From Odiellus spinosus (lineage: Eukaryota; Arthropoda; Arachnida; Opiliones; Phalangiidae): a stretch of 64,000 nucleotides of DNA. The notes under the pieces were generated by a model. It made no database searches and was not told the DNA's origin. It saw only the letters and a program-made list of their open reading frames with translations. This document shows positions 42,616 to 54,989 of the stretch, piece by piece. The first letter of the stretch is position 1; each line of letters begins with the position of its first letter. The DNA lies in the NCBI GenBank assembly GCA_963920705.1, contig OY987227.1, positions 434,001 through 498,000 on the forward strand. Direction: 5' to 3'. The position numbers and the translations under genes are program-made.

Positions 42616-44584
42616 AATTTAAGGTTTTGTTTTAAAATATAATGGTAATAGTATGGCTTGGTAGTGAGGTAGATAATTGTTAAGGCGTGTTAGGATGGCC
42701 GAGCGGTCTAAGGCGTTAGACTCATAGGAGTTAAACCTTGATTCCCCGCTAGGGGACTCTGTGAATACAGGTCCTTGTTTAAGGGCGTGGGTTCGAATCC
42801 CACTTCTGACAAAATTAAGTTTTTGTTTTAAAAAATAATATTAATATGATGGCGTTGTAGTGAGGTAGTTTATGAATAAGACGTGTTAGGATGGCCGAGC
42901 GGTCTAAGGCGCCAGACTCAATTGAGTTAAACCTCGCTTCACCGTTAGGGGACTCTGTGTATTCTGGTCCTCGTATGAGGCCGTGGGTTCGAATCCCACT
43001 TCTGACAAATTTAAAGTTTTGTTTTAAAATATAATGGTAATAGTATGGCGTTGTAGTGAGGTAGATAATGGTAAAGACGTGTTAGGGTGGCCGAGCGGTC
43101 TAAGGCGCCAAATTCAAGGGAGTTAAACCTTGCTTTCCCGCTAGGGGACTCTGTGAATTCTGGTCCTCCCATGAGGGCGTGGGTTCGAATCTCACTTCTT
43201 ACAAATTTAAGTTTTTGTTTTAATATATAATGGTAATAATATGGCGTTGTAGTGAGGTAGTTTATGGTTACGACGTGTCAGGATGGTCGAGCGTTCTAAG
43301 GCGCCAGACTCAAGGTAGTTAAACCTTGCTTCCCCGCTAGGGGACTCTGTGAATTCTGTTACTCGTATGAGTGCGTTGGTTCGAATACCACTTCTGACAA
43401 ATTTAAGGTTTTGTTTTAAAATATAATGGTAATAGTATGGCGTTGTAGTGAGTTCAACCTTGCTACTACGCTGTGGGAGTCCGTGAATCTTGGTCCTCGT
43501 ATGAGGGCGTGGGATCGAATCCCACTTCTGACAAAATTAAATTTTTGTTTTAAAATATAATGGTAATAGTATGGCGTTGTAGTGAGGTAGTTAATGTTTA
43601 AGACGTGTCAGGTTGGCCGAGCAGCATAAGGCGCCAGACTCAAGTGAGTTGTACATGCTTCCCCGATGGGGACTCTGTGAATTCTGGCCCTCGTACGTGG
43701 GCGTGGGCTCGAATCCCATTTCTGACAATATTAAGAATTTGTTTTAAAATATAATGGCAATAGTATTGCGTTGTAGTGAGGTAGTTAATGGTTAAGACGT
43801 GTTAATTAGGCCGAGCGGTCTAAGGCGCCAAGCTCAAGGGAGTTAAACCTTGCTTCCCCGCTATGGGACTCTGTGAATTCTGGTCTTCGTATAGGGGTGT
43901 GGGTTCGAATCCCACTTCTGACAAATTTAAGTTTTTGTTTTAATATATAATGGTAATAATATGGCGTTGTAGTGAGGTAGTTATTGGTTAAGACGTGTCA
44001 GGTTGGCCGAGCGGCATAAGGCGCCAGACTCAAGGGAGTTGTACCCTGCTTCCCCGCTTGGGGACTCTGTGAATTCTGGCCCTCGAACGTGGGCGTTGGC
44101 TCGAATCCCATTTATGACAATATTAAGTTTTTGTTTTAAAATATAATGGCAATAGTATGGCGTTGTAGTGAGGTAGTTAATGGTTAAGACGTGTTAGGAT
44201 GGTCGAGCGGTCTAAGGCGCCAGACTCAAGGGACTTAAACCTTGATTCCCCGCTAGGGGACTCTGTGAATTCTGTTCCTCGTATGAGGGCGTGGGTTCGA
44301 ATCCCACTTCTGACAAATTTAACTTTTTGTTTTAAAATATAATGGTAATAGTATGGCGTTGTAGTGAGGTACTTAGTGGTTAAGACGTGTTAGGATTGCC
44401 GAGCGGTCTAAGACGCCAGGCTCAAGGGAGTTAAACCTTGTTTCCCCGCTAGGGGACTGTGCGAATTCTGGTCCTCGTATGAGGGCGTGGGTTCGAACAC
44501 CACTTCTGTCAAATTTAAGTTTTTGTTTTTAAATATAATGGTAATAGTATGGCATTGTAGTGAAGTAGTTAATCCTTACGACGT

Positions 44585-44707
44585 GTCAGGATGGCCGAGC
44601 GGTCTAAGGCGCCAGACTCAAGGGAGTTAAACCTTGCTTCCCCGCTAGGGGACTCTGTGAATTCTGGTCCTCCTGTGAGGGCGTGGGTTCGAATCCCACT
44701 TCTGACA
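44585..44707 (+). tRNA. tRNA-Leu(CAA), consensus copy (unit 4)
   Basis: Differs from the unit 1 copy only in the variable-arm loop (CCTGTGAGG); all pairs are kept. Confidence 0.83.
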
Positions 44708-44976
44708 AATTTAAGTTTTTGTTTTAATATATAATGGTAATAATATGGCGTTGTAGAGAGGTAGTTAATGGTTACGACGTGTCAGGAAGGTCGAGCGTTC
44801 TAGGGCGCCAGACTCAAGGGAGTTAAACCTTGATTCCCCGCTAGGGGACTCTGTGAATTCTGGTCCTCGTATGAGGGCGTGGGTTCGAATCCCTCTTCTG
44901 ACAAATTTAAATTTTTGTTTTAAAATATAATGGTAATAGTATGGCGTTGTAGTGAGGTAGTTAATGTTTAACTCGT

Positions 44977-45099
44977 GTCAGGATGGCCGAGCGGCATAAG
45001 GCGCCAGACTCAAGGGAGTTGTACCTTGCTTCACCGCTAGGGGACTCTGTGAATTCTGGTCCTCGTATGAGGGCGTGGGTTCGAATCCCACTTCTGACA
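44977..45099 (+). tRNA. tRNA-Leu(CAA), D-loop variant (unit 4)
   Basis: As the other three, but with the consensus variable arm CCTCGTATGAGG instead of CTTCGTATGAGG. Confidence 0.76.
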
Positions 45100-45198
45100 A
45101 ATTTAGGTTTTTGTTTTAATATATAATGGTAATAATATGGCGTAGTAGTGCGGTAGTTGAAGGTTAAGACTTGTCAGGATGGCCGAGCGGTCAAAGGC

Positions 45199-46448
45199 AT
45201 TGAGTTGGGAATATATATGTCTTCTAGAGTTCTTGTTCCAATCTGCGCATCGCGGGGCCACTTTTTTCAATTACAATAGTTTATCATTAGGCGGTGGCGC
45301 TATCTACCTCTAGCGACGTGAACTAGATAGTTCCCGCCGCTAGAGGTAGATGGCGCTAGCCGTAACTTTTGGGTGGAATTAAGGCGGGAAATTTAATTGA
45401 TTCTCAAACTAATATGTGAAACCTGGTGAAACACGTTTAGAATTGGCAGGTTTTTTGAAGTTAGGTCGTGTGTAAACTGAAAATAAAGTAACACTACGAG
45501 AAAAATTGTTTTTTTACGCGAATCGAAAATGAACATAATTAGCTATTTATATTGATTCGACTTAAAAATAGAAAGCACAATGGGCAATTGCATAAATTCG
45601 TGTAGAAACAAAAACGCCTGGTGCCATAAGTACGGCCACAATACCAATTGTGAAGCATAAATTAAGGTATTTCTAAACAAATGTTAACCAAGATTCCCAT
45701 TTTAAAATATTACGTAATTTGCGGGGAATCATTTTAATCACTCGGACAATCAGGCTGTTGCGAAAATATATTTGCAATGGGGAAATGCGATTTCTACTTT
45801 GCTTTTATCACAAACCTTAAACCTTAAAGTATATATTTCAATCGGTAAATTTTAAATTTAATTATTTACAGAAAACGTTCAATCGAGTTAACTTTGATCA
45901 CAATCAGATTTAATTGCTGGGGAAGAACAAATTGTAAATGATAATATGATTAGAATCTAATAGCGAATTAATTGAGAGACAAGTAGGGCTAATTTATCGA
46001 TCAAATAATAATAATAAAAGGCTTTATTGGAGAAGGAAACTTACCCAATTGATTCTGTTCAAATGTTAAAATTTTCCTTTTTGGATTGTTTTAAAATAAA
46101 ATGTTAATGTGTAAGGGAAAATTCAGAATATTTAAAACATTAGAACTAATCTTAAAACTTATTCCGTGTGAGAGACTCATTTGTGCACGTAAGCTTTGAA
46201 TGCAAAGATTATATTGTTTAAGAATCAATCAAATTTCCCGCCAAAATGACACTCTAAAGCTGCTGAAAGCGCCATCTGACGCTAGCGGTGGAAACTATAA
46301 AGTTCCCGCGGCTAAATGTAGATGGCGCCACCGACTAATGATAAAGATGTCCGTCCGTATTATGTTTTCAGAGCAGGCCCCGCAAAAACCTCCCTTGCCG
46401 AACGGCAAATGATAACTCTAGAAGACATATATATATTCCCAACTCAAT
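45199..46448. mobile_element. MULE-like non-autonomous DNA transposon inside a tRNA copy
   Basis: 1,250 bp, flanked by a perfect 10-bp target duplication GGTCAAAGGC (45,189-45,198 and 46,449-46,458). The termini are inverted: ATTGAGTTGGGAATATATAT with GTCTTCTAGAGTT following, matched at the other end with one 2-bp length change. The similarity resumes further in ('tttatcattaggcggtggcg' against its inverse near 46,325-46,345), so the terminal repeats extend about 110-150 bp. A local inverted repeat of 'ctagaggtagatggcgctag' type lies at 45,300-45,360. No transposase is encoded. A target duplication of 9-11 bp points to the Mutator superfamily. It splits the tRNA-like copy that starts at 45,173 and ends at 46,553. 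Confidence 0.85.
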
Positions 46449-46800
46449 GGTCAAAGGCGCCAGGCGCAAGGGAGTTAAACCTAGTTTCCCCGCTAGGGGA
46501 CTCTGTGAATTCTGATCCTCGTGAGGGCGTGGGGTCGAATTCCACTTCTGACAAATTTAAGTTTTTGTTTTATGGCGTAGTGAGGTAGTTAATGTTTAAG
46601 GCGTGTCAGGATGGCCGAGCGGTCAAAGGCGCCAGACTCAAGGGAGTTGTACTTTGCTTCCCCGTTAGGGGACTATGTGAATTCTGGTCCTCCTGTGAGG
46701 GCGTGGGTTCGATTACCACTTCTCACAAATTTAAGTTTTTGTTTTAATATATAATGGTAATAATATGGCGTTGTAGTGAGGTAGTTAATGGTTACGACAT

Positions 46801-46923
46801 GTTAGGATGGTCGAGCGTTCTAGGGCGCCAGACTCAAGGGAGTTAAACCTTGTTTCCCCGCTTGGGGACTCTGTGAATTCTGGTCCTCGTATGAGGGCGT
46901 GGGTTCGAATCCCACTTCTGGCA
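46801..46923 (+). tRNA. tRNA-Leu(CAA), near-intact
   Basis: Stems mostly pair, but GG at D-loop positions 18-19 has become GT (GAGCGTTC) and the 3' end reads TTCTGGCA. Confidence 0.5.
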
Positions 46924-49803
46924 AATTTAAATTTTTGTTTTAAAATATAATGGTAATAGTATGGCGTTGTAGTGAGGTAGTTAGCGCTTAAGACATGTCA
47001 GGTTGGCCGAGCGGCATAAGGCGCCAGACTCAAGGGAGTTGTACCTTGCTTCCCCGCTTGGGGACTCTGTGAATTCTGGCCTTCGTACGTGGGCGAGGGC
47101 TCGAATCCCATTTCTGACTATATTAAGATTTTGTTTTAAAATATAATGGCAATAGTATTGCGTTGTAGTGAGGTAGTAAATGGATAAGACGTGTTAATTA
47201 GGCCGAGCGGTCTAAGGCGCCAAACTCAAGGGAGTTAAACCTTGCTTCCCCGCTAGGGGGCTCTGTGAATTCTGGTCTTCGTATAGGGGCGTGGGTTCGA
47301 ATCCCACTTCTGACAATTTAAGTTTTTGTTTTAATATATAATGGTAATAATATGGCGTTGTAGTGAGGTAGTTAATGGTTAAGACGTGTCAGGTTGGCCG
47401 AGCGGCAAAAGGCGCCAGACTCAAGGGAGTTGTACCTTGCTTCCCGCTTGGGGACTCTGTGAATTCTGACCCTCGTACGTGGGCGTGGGCTCGAATCCCA
47501 TTTCTGACAATATTACATTTTGTTTTAAAATATAATGGCAATAGTATGGCGTTGTTGTGAGGCAGTTAATGGCTAAGACGTGTTAGGATGGCCGAGCGGT
47601 CTAAGGCGCCAAACTCAAGGGAGTTAAACCTAGCGGGGGCTAGGGGACTCTGTGAATTCTGGTCCTCGTATAGGGGCGTGGGTTCGAATCCCACTTCTGA
47701 CAAATTTAAGTTTTTGTTTTAATATATAATGGTAATAATATGGCGTTGTCGTGAGGTAGTTAATGGTTAAGACGTGTCAGAATGGCCGAGCGGTCTAAGG
47801 CGACAGGCTCAAGGGAGTTAAACCTTGTTTCCCCTCTAGGGTACCCTGTGAATTCAGGTCCTCGTATGAGGGGGTGGGTTCGTATCCTACTTCTGACAAA
47901 TTTAAGTTTCTGTTTTAAAATATAATGGTAATAGTATGGCGTTGTTGTGAGGTAGTTAATGGTTAAGACGTGTCAGGATCGCCGAGCGGTATAAGGCGCC
48001 AGACTCAAGAGAGTTGAACCTTACTTCCCCGCTAGGGGACTCTGTGAAATGTAGTCCACGTATCAGAAAGGGATTTCGAATCCCACTTCTGACAAGATTT
48101 AGATTTTGTTTTAAAATATAATGGTAATAATATGACGTTGTAGTGAGGTAGATAATGGTTAAGTCGTGTCAGGATGGCCGAGCTGTCTGAGGCGCCAAAC
48201 TCAAGGAAGGTGAACCTTGCTACCCTGCTGGGGGATCTGTTAACTCTGGTGCTCGTATATGGGCGTGGACTCAAATCTTATTTCTGACAATATTAAGATT
48301 TTGTTTTAAAATATAATGGTAATAGTATGGCGTTGTAGTGAGGTAGACAATGGTTAAGATATGTCAGGCTGGCCGAACGGTCTACGGCGCCGGACTCAAG
48401 GGATATAAACCTTTCTTCCCCGCTAGGGGACTCTGTGAATTCTGGTCCTCGTATGAGGGCGTGAGTTCGAATCCCACTTCTGACAAATTTAAGTTTCTGT
48501 TTTAAAATATAATGGTAATAGTATGGCGTTGTAGTGAGGTAGTTGAAGGTTAAGACTTGTCGGGATGGCCGAGCGGTCTAAGGCGTAGGCTCAAGGGAGT
48601 TAAACCCTGCTTCCCCGCTAGCGTACTCTGTGAATTCTGGTCCTCGTATGAGGGCGTGAGTTCGAATCCCACTTCTGACAAATTTAAGTTTCTGTTTTAA
48701 AATATAATGGTAATAATATGGCGTTGTAGTGAGGTAGTTAAAGGTTAAGACTTGTCAGGATGGCCGAGCTGTCTAAGGCGCCAGGCTCAAGGGAGTTTAA
48801 CCCTGTTTCCCCGCTAAGGGACTCTGTGAATTCTGGTCCTCGTGAGGGCGTGGGGTAGAATTCCACTTCTGACAAATTTAAGTTTTTGTTTTATGGCGTA
48901 GTGAGGTAGTTAATGTTTAAGATGTGTCAGGATGGCCGAGCGGTCAAAGGCACCAGACTCAAGGGGGTTGTACTTTGGTTCCCCGTTAGGGGACTATGTG
49001 AATTCTGGCCCTCGTATGAGGGCGTGGGTTCGAATCCAGCTTCTGACAAATTTAAGGTTTTGTTTTAAAATATAATGGTAATAGTATGGCGTTGTAGTGA
49101 GGTAGATAATGGTTAAGGCGTGTAAGGATGGCCGAGCGGTCTAAGGCGCCAAACTCAAGGGAGTTAAACCTTGCTTCACCGCTAGGGGGCTCTGTGAATA
49201 CTGGTCCTCGTTCAAGATCATGGGTTCGAATCCCACTTCTGACAAATTTAAGTATTTGTTTCAATATGTAATGGTAATAATATGGCGTTGTAGTGAGGTA
49301 GTTAAAGGTTAAGACGTGTCAGGATGGCCGAGCGGTCTAAGGCGCCAGGCTCAAGGTAGTTAAACGTTGTTCCCCGCTAGGGGTCTCTGTAAATTCTGGT
49401 CCTCGTATGAGGGGGTGGGTTCGTGTCCCACTACTGACATATTTTAGTTTTTGTTTTAAAATATAATGGTAATATTATGGCGTTGTGAATTCTGGCCCTC
49501 GTATGTGTGCGTGGGCTTGAATCCCATTTCTGACAATATTAAGATTTTGTTTTAAAATATAATGGTAATAATATGACGTTATCGTTAGGTAGATAATGCT
49601 TAAGACGTGTCAGGATGGCCGAGCGGTCTAAGGCGCAAGACTCAAGAGAGTTGAACCGTTTTTCCCGCAAGGGGACTCTGTGAATTCTGGTCCGGGTATG
49701 AGGGCGTGGGTTCTAATCCCACTTCTGACAAATTTAAGTTTTTGCTTTAATATTTAATGGTTATAATATGGCGTTGTAGTGAGGTATTTAATGGTTTAGA
49801 CGT

Positions 49804-49926
49804 GTTAGGATGGCCGAGCGGTCTATGGCGCCAGACTCAAGGGAGTTAAACCTTGCTTCCCCGGTAGGGGACTCTTTGAATTCTGGTCCTCGTATGAGGG
49901 CGTGGGTTCGAATCCCATTTCTGACA
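49804..49926 (+). tRNA. tRNA-Leu(CAA), foldable
   Basis: GTTAGGA acceptor with a T-G wobble and consensus A and B boxes. The T stem closes with a G-T pair (CCCAT) and the intron carries GGTAGGGG. Confidence 0.68.
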
Positions 49927-50952
49927 AATTTAAGTTTTTGTTTTAAAACATAATGGCAATAGTATGGCGTTGTATTGAGGTAGGTAATGGTTAGGACGTG
50001 TTAGGATGGCCGAGCGGTCTAAGGCGCCAAACTTAAGGGAGTTAAACCTTGCTTGGTCCTCGTATGAGGGCGTGGCTTCGAATCCCACTTCTGACAAATT
50101 TAAGTTTTTGTTTTAAATATAATATTAATATGATGGCGTTGTAGTGAGGTAGTTTATGAATAAGACGTGTTAGGATGGCCGAGCGGTCTAAGGCGCCAGA
50201 CTCAATTGAGTTAAACCTCCCTTCACTGTTAGGGGACTCTGTGTATTCTGGTCCTCGTATGAGGCCGTGGGTTCGAATCCCACGTCTGACAAATTTAAAG
50301 TTTTGTTTTAAAATATAATGGTAATAGTATGGCGTTGTAGTGAGGTAGATAATGGTTAAGACGTGTTAGGGTGGCCGAGCGGTCTAAGGCGCCAAACTCA
50401 AGGGAGTTAAACCTTGCTTCCCCGCTAGGGGACTCTGTGAATTCTGGTCCTCCTATGAGAGCGTGGGTTCGAATCTCACTTCTTACAAATTTAAGTTTTT
50501 GTTTTAATATATAATGGTAATAATATGGCGTTGTAGTGAGGTAGTTTATGGTTACGACGTGTCAGGATGGTCGAGCGTTCTAAGGCGCCAGACTCAAGGT
50601 AGTTAAACCTTGCTTCCCCGCTAGGGGACTCTGTGAATTCTGTTACTCGTATGAGTGCGTTGGTTCGAATACCACTTCTGACAAATTTAAGGTTTTGTTT
50701 TAAAATATAATGGTAATAGTATGGCGTTGTAGTGAGGTAGACAATGGTGGAGACGTGTTAGGATGGCCGATCGGTCTAAGGCGCCAGACTCAAGGGAGTT
50801 AAATCTTGCTTCCCCGGTAGGGGACTCTTTGAATTCTGGTCCTCGTATGAGGGCGTGGGTTCGAATCCCATTTCTGACAAATTTAAGTTCTTGTTTTTAA
50901 ATATAATGGTAATAGTATGGCGTTGTAGTGAGGTAGTTAATGGTTAAAACGT

Positions 50953-51075
50953 GTCAGGATGGCCGAGCGGTCTAAGGCGCCAGACTCAAGGGAGTTAAAC
51001 TTTGCTTCCCCGCTAGGGGGCTCTGTGAATTCTGGTCCTCCTATGAGGGCGTGGGTTCGAATCCCACTTCTGACA
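50953..51075 (+). tRNA. tRNA-Leu(CAA), consensus copy
   Basis: All stems pair. It differs from 33,161-33,283 only in the intron and the variable-arm loop, and a T5 run follows. Confidence 0.82.
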
Positions 51076-51691
51076 AATTTAAGTTTTTGTTTTAAAATAT
51101 AATATTAATATGATGGCGTTGTAGTGAGGTAGTTTATGAATAAGACGTGTTAGGATGGCCGAGCGGTCTAAGGCGCCAGACTCAATTGAGTTAAACCTCG
51201 CTTCACCGTTACCCCTAACGGTGTATTCTGGTCCTCGTATGAGGCCGTGGGTTCGTATCCCACTTCTGACAAATTTAAGTTTTTGTTTTAATACATAATG
51301 GTAATAATATGGCGTTGTAGTGAAGTAGTTAATGGTTAAGACATGTCAGGATGGCCGAGCGGTCTTAGGCGCCAGGCTCAAGGGAGTTGAACCTTGCTTC
51401 CCCGCTAGGGGACTCTGTGAATTCTGGTCCTCGTATGAGGGCGTGAGTTCGAATCCCGCTTCTGACAAATTTAAGTTTTTGTTTTAATACATAATGGCAA
51501 TAATATGGCGTTGTAGTGAAGTAGTTAATGGTTAAGACGTGTCAGGATGGCCGAGCGGTCTAAGGCGCCAGGCTCAAGGGAGTTGAACCTTGCTTCCCCG
51601 TTAGGGACTCTTTGAATTCTGGTCCTCGTATGAGGGCGTGAGTTCGAATCCCACTTCTGAAAAATTTAAGTTTTTGTTTTAAAATATAATG

Positions 51692-52130
51692 AGAGAAGGG
51701 GCTACCCATTGGCAGAGCGAGATTTCCGTGATTCCCCCTTTTCCTCCCCCCTACAAATTACGCCCCCATCCCTACCCCCCTTAAAGTCTGCCAACCAGGA
51801 GCACTTTTTCCCCCTTCCCTCCCCCTCATGGAGTCCGCCAACAGGGAGCACTCTCGCCCCCTTCCCTTCCCCCTTCCCCCTCCTGGAGTCCGCCAACAGG
51901 GAGCACTCTCGCCCCCCTACCGGCCCCCCTAAAATCTGCCAACGAGTAGCATTCCGGTACCCTCGACCTAGAGGTGTCCTAGAAAAACTTTTAAAATCGG
52001 CTTCAGCTATACAAGCTCCCGTAGGTCTGCGGCTAGAAAAAGATAGGCTTAAAAGTTAGGCTTGAGCTAGTAAATAACAGACGTAGTTTTAAAGACAAAG
52101 TCTCACAAAATCATTTTTTTTATTCAAAGT
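51692..52130. repeat. Left terminal inverted repeat of Polinton copy B
   Basis: About 0.4 kb, matching the inverse of 60,364-60,746. The outer 30 bp are identical, then 'gtctgccaaccaggagcact' and 'gagtccgccaacagggagca' subterminal repeats vary in number, so the two arms differ in length by some 50 bp. Confidence 0.88.
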
Positions 52131-52320
52131 TATCACAGGTTATTTACGATCAATACAGGTTATTTACAATTGCATTCAAAACATTTAAAGTTATGACAGA
52201 CTCTTGACAATTAATACATATTATTTACGATTAGTAATCTAGCCGACATAACCGTAAGGTACCGTTTCTAAGTTCGGTAGTACTCGCACCTTGTCGACCA
52301 CGGAGCGGTAAATTTTTGCT

Positions 52321-54966
52321 TCATCTCTCGAATCGCCTAATTTGTTTTGGGATCGGAACCTGGAACCCTGCTACCTTCTCGCCCCCGACACCCACCAAAC
52401 GCTTCAGATTATCAAAGTAGAAGATTTTTTCATTTGATACATTAATTCTGAAACCTTTTATCTTAGTGACGTCATTGAATTCATTGGTGTCGGGGTTGTG
52501 AATCCGAATAGCGTAGTTTTTGGGTCCGCCGCATCCGAGTTCGCTAATGTAGGCCCTAGGACCGTAACCTTCAAGCTCGTTCTTCATCTCACCTAAATAG
52601 TCACCCGTCTTAATTACCGACTCGCCACCCGGGGCCAAGAATATAAGGGAGTCAGTGTCGCAATAATACGCGTGTCTGCCGACAACTCGAGGTATTTGAG
52701 CAATTCTAGCCGAGCTAGGGCTGTAGTGTATGCGGCCAGCGTAACGCTGCCGTGTTTGAGTGTTCCATCATTTTCGATAGTGGGTTCGTACTTGATGAGG
52801 ATAGTTTCATCAATAATAGGCAAAAGGGATTTTACCTCAATGTCAGGGTTCAAAAGCAGTTCGTAAAGCTTGCGAGGCTCTTTTACTAGCTCAGTGCGGG
52901 GGGAACGCAGACGCTGTCCTAGCTTCCCCCAAAAACTATTCAAAAAGTATTTTGATAAGCTCCTCATACCTTCATTCTTGGCTATCTTGTCTATATCTAG
53001 CTGGATCCCTTCATTATCCCGGTACAATTTTAGGTATTTTTCTTTGTCTTCCCGACTGACGCACTCTGAGGGGAACCCGCTCGCCTGAGTTTTATAAACT
53101 AGAAACGAGTCTATATAATCTTTGAACAAACCACCACGCCCCGTTTCTTTATCGTACTGCGTCACCCGGTACGACCAAGCTTCAAACGAACGCAAGATAG
53201 TGTAATTTCTGGTTACGGCGTATCTAAGCTCGTCTACTACCCATACCCCCGTCAATTTCCTCAAATGATCGGCATGGTCGCACTCGCCCTGATATCTAGT
53301 TGCGGCGCAGGAAAAGCACAGGGTGAAGACTAGTTTACCGTTTAATTTAAGGGGAAGCACAGGGTGGTATAAATTTTTAGGGGGAAGCACCTCGCATTTT
53401 AATAAACCCTCGAATGAAAATATGTCAGGGATATTGTTTAGCAGAATTTGTGGGTGTCCTATAGGGGTTTTCCCATCTTGTTTATGAACGGGTACAAAAT
53501 TGTTACGTCAAGATAGAGTAACTTATCAGCGCCCTCTACCTTATGGTACAGTTTCAAAGCATTTGTACGCCCACCGTAAAATGCATCGCGGGGGTTTAAG
53601 AGGCTCATTACTTTTATTTTTATAACTTCGCGGGTTAAAAAAGCCTCGATTTCGGGGTTATTTTTCTTTTGAAGTGTCCACTCGCATTCCCAAATTACTG
53701 TCACCTGATACCCGAGAGATTTGAGCTTACTGAGGGTTTTCTCGGTCCGGATATATCTAGTGGTCATCGTCTGACTAGGGTCCCCCTGCAGCGGTTGGTG
53801 ACGGTTAGTTTTGAAACAAGTGGGACACGCATGGTAATAACATCCCGTAAACTCAAATATTTCTTTCTTGTACAAGCCGTCAACTTTCAACTTATTCATT
53901 TTGGCTTCTTTGCCGTTATAGGCCGATTGAATGACGATACCCCGCTGGTATGAGAGCCATTCGAGCCACTGGATGGCTACGTGGCTTTGATTCTCTTTAA
54001 GTCGGTAACTGTTCGAGGGTAAAACCCCGATAGAATCCTTCGTTAGAAATTTTTTGCGGTACACGTATGAGCAAACCCCTGGCAGGGTTACACCCCCGCA
54101 TGCAAAGGGGTCAACGTTTGCGATTGTTAACAACATTTGTCGGTACGCCAAACAACCAGCTTTGAGAAGGGCGACGTCATTCCCGCAATAAAAATTAAGG
54201 GCCTCTAAAAAATTGAACCCCACTCCTGCTTCGGTTTCCGCGTGGTACCATTTCAAAAATTTGGCCTGACCCGCGCGGTCAAAGTATTGGTACCCGTAAG
54301 CTTCAGGAGGTGGCAGCGTTTTTTCCAGAGTGTAATTACATGCCGCCTGGCGGCTGAGGTCATACTCGTGGTTTACCACGTTAAACAGGAAGTGGGGGAA
54401 ATATCCTTTGGCACTATCCTTCAATCCAAAGGTGGTTGGAAACTTAGATAAAGCTGTTGGAATGAAACTACAGGAATCGAGAAATAAGAGGTTGGAAAGT
54501 TTCATTTTCAGAATCTGTGTACCATTTACAATAAGTTCGAGTGTCCAGTCCCTGCGCATTATTTCTCTGATTAACAGCTGGTTGTCGTAATTCGACCCGT
54601 TATGCGATAACAACACGACGCTTTTAACCGCGTGTACCATTTACTATAAGTTCGGGGGTCCAGTAACCTTTGGAGATAGTCTAGGAAACCTCTAACAGGG
54701 GTCGCGCCCGCGAACCGATTTAAACGTGGTCCAAATTGACCGCATTTGTTGCAGATGAAATCCGATCCGGCTTGATCAATACAGTCCGCGCAAACCGCCT
54801 CACTTACGCAAAGGATCGCCTCGTTCTCGAAAACCCCAGCTTTGTCGGGGCGTCGTTTAATTTGAATGGTTTCAAAATCGAAAAAGACCACCAGGTAGCT
54901 GGGTATATTGCTTTTTTCTGTCTTTTCACGGGGAAGTCCGGTGGCTCTTTGATTATCTGCACGTAA
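52321..54966 (-). pseudogene. Polinton DNA polymerase B (copy B), broken
   Basis: Homologue of 17,206-20,090, with the N-terminal acidic region not represented. Blocks seen: FFDFET exonuclease motif, Cys cluster, VLLSHNGSNYDNQ (the second exonuclease block), SCSFIPTALSKFP, the YLDVT.LYP polymerase motif, NSFWGKLGQR and the C-terminal APGGESV/GCGGPKNYA region. Some stretches are better kept than in copy A. Broken, with about three or four breaks. Confidence 0.88.
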
Positions 54967-54989
54967 CAGAATTGTTGGGTTACTAGCGA

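Larger units (their letters stand above)
31797..45198 (+). repeat. Higher-order repeat: 3,808-bp unit of 20 tRNA-Leu-like copies, about 3.5 units
   Basis: Units start at 31,797, 35,605, 39,413 and 43,221 (the last interrupted at 45,198). Unit 1 copies: 31,853-31,975; fragment 32,027-32,109; 32,183-32,303; 32,377-32,499; 32,573-32,695; 32,769-32,891; 32,965-33,087; 33,161-33,283; 33,357-33,479; 33,553-33,675; 33,749-33,869; 33,921-34,043; 34,117-34,237; 34,289-34,411; 34,485-34,607; 34,681-34,803; 34,877-34,999; 35,073-35,195; 35,269-35,391; 35,465-35,587. Add 3,808 or 7,616 for units 2 and 3; unit 4 holds the first ten (11,424 added). Units 1-3 differ by a handful of bases, while neighbouring monomers differ by many, so whole units were amplified recently. 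Unit 4 is slightly more diverged. Confidence 0.92.
46449..51662 (+). repeat. tRNA-Leu array block, about 27 plus-strand copies
   Basis: After the split copy (ends 46,553): 46,605-46,727; 46,801-46,923; 46,997-47,119; 47,193-47,315; 47,388-47,509; 47,582-47,702; 47,776-47,898; 47,972-48,094; 48,168-48,289; 48,363-48,485; 48,559-48,680; 48,754-48,874; 48,926-49,048; 49,122-49,244; 49,318-49,439; fragment 49,487-49,535; 49,609-49,730; 49,804-49,926; 50,000-50,096; 50,169-50,291; 50,365-50,487; 50,561-50,683; 50,757-50,879; 50,953-51,075; 51,149-51,271; 51,345-51,467; 51,541-51,662. The order from 46,997 to 49,926 parallels 23,977-26,486, an old block duplication. 50,000 is truncated and carries TAA. 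Confidence 0.88.

Noticed and set aside
31797-43220. Pure assembly error as the explanation of the identical 3,808-bp units
   Set aside because: Not excluded, but the units differ at scattered bases (for example 33,821 against 41,429), which suggests real, recently duplicated copies.
22804-51691. CRISPR array
   Set aside because: The regular repeats are 123-bp tRNA genes with nearly constant spacers, in a eukaryotic context.
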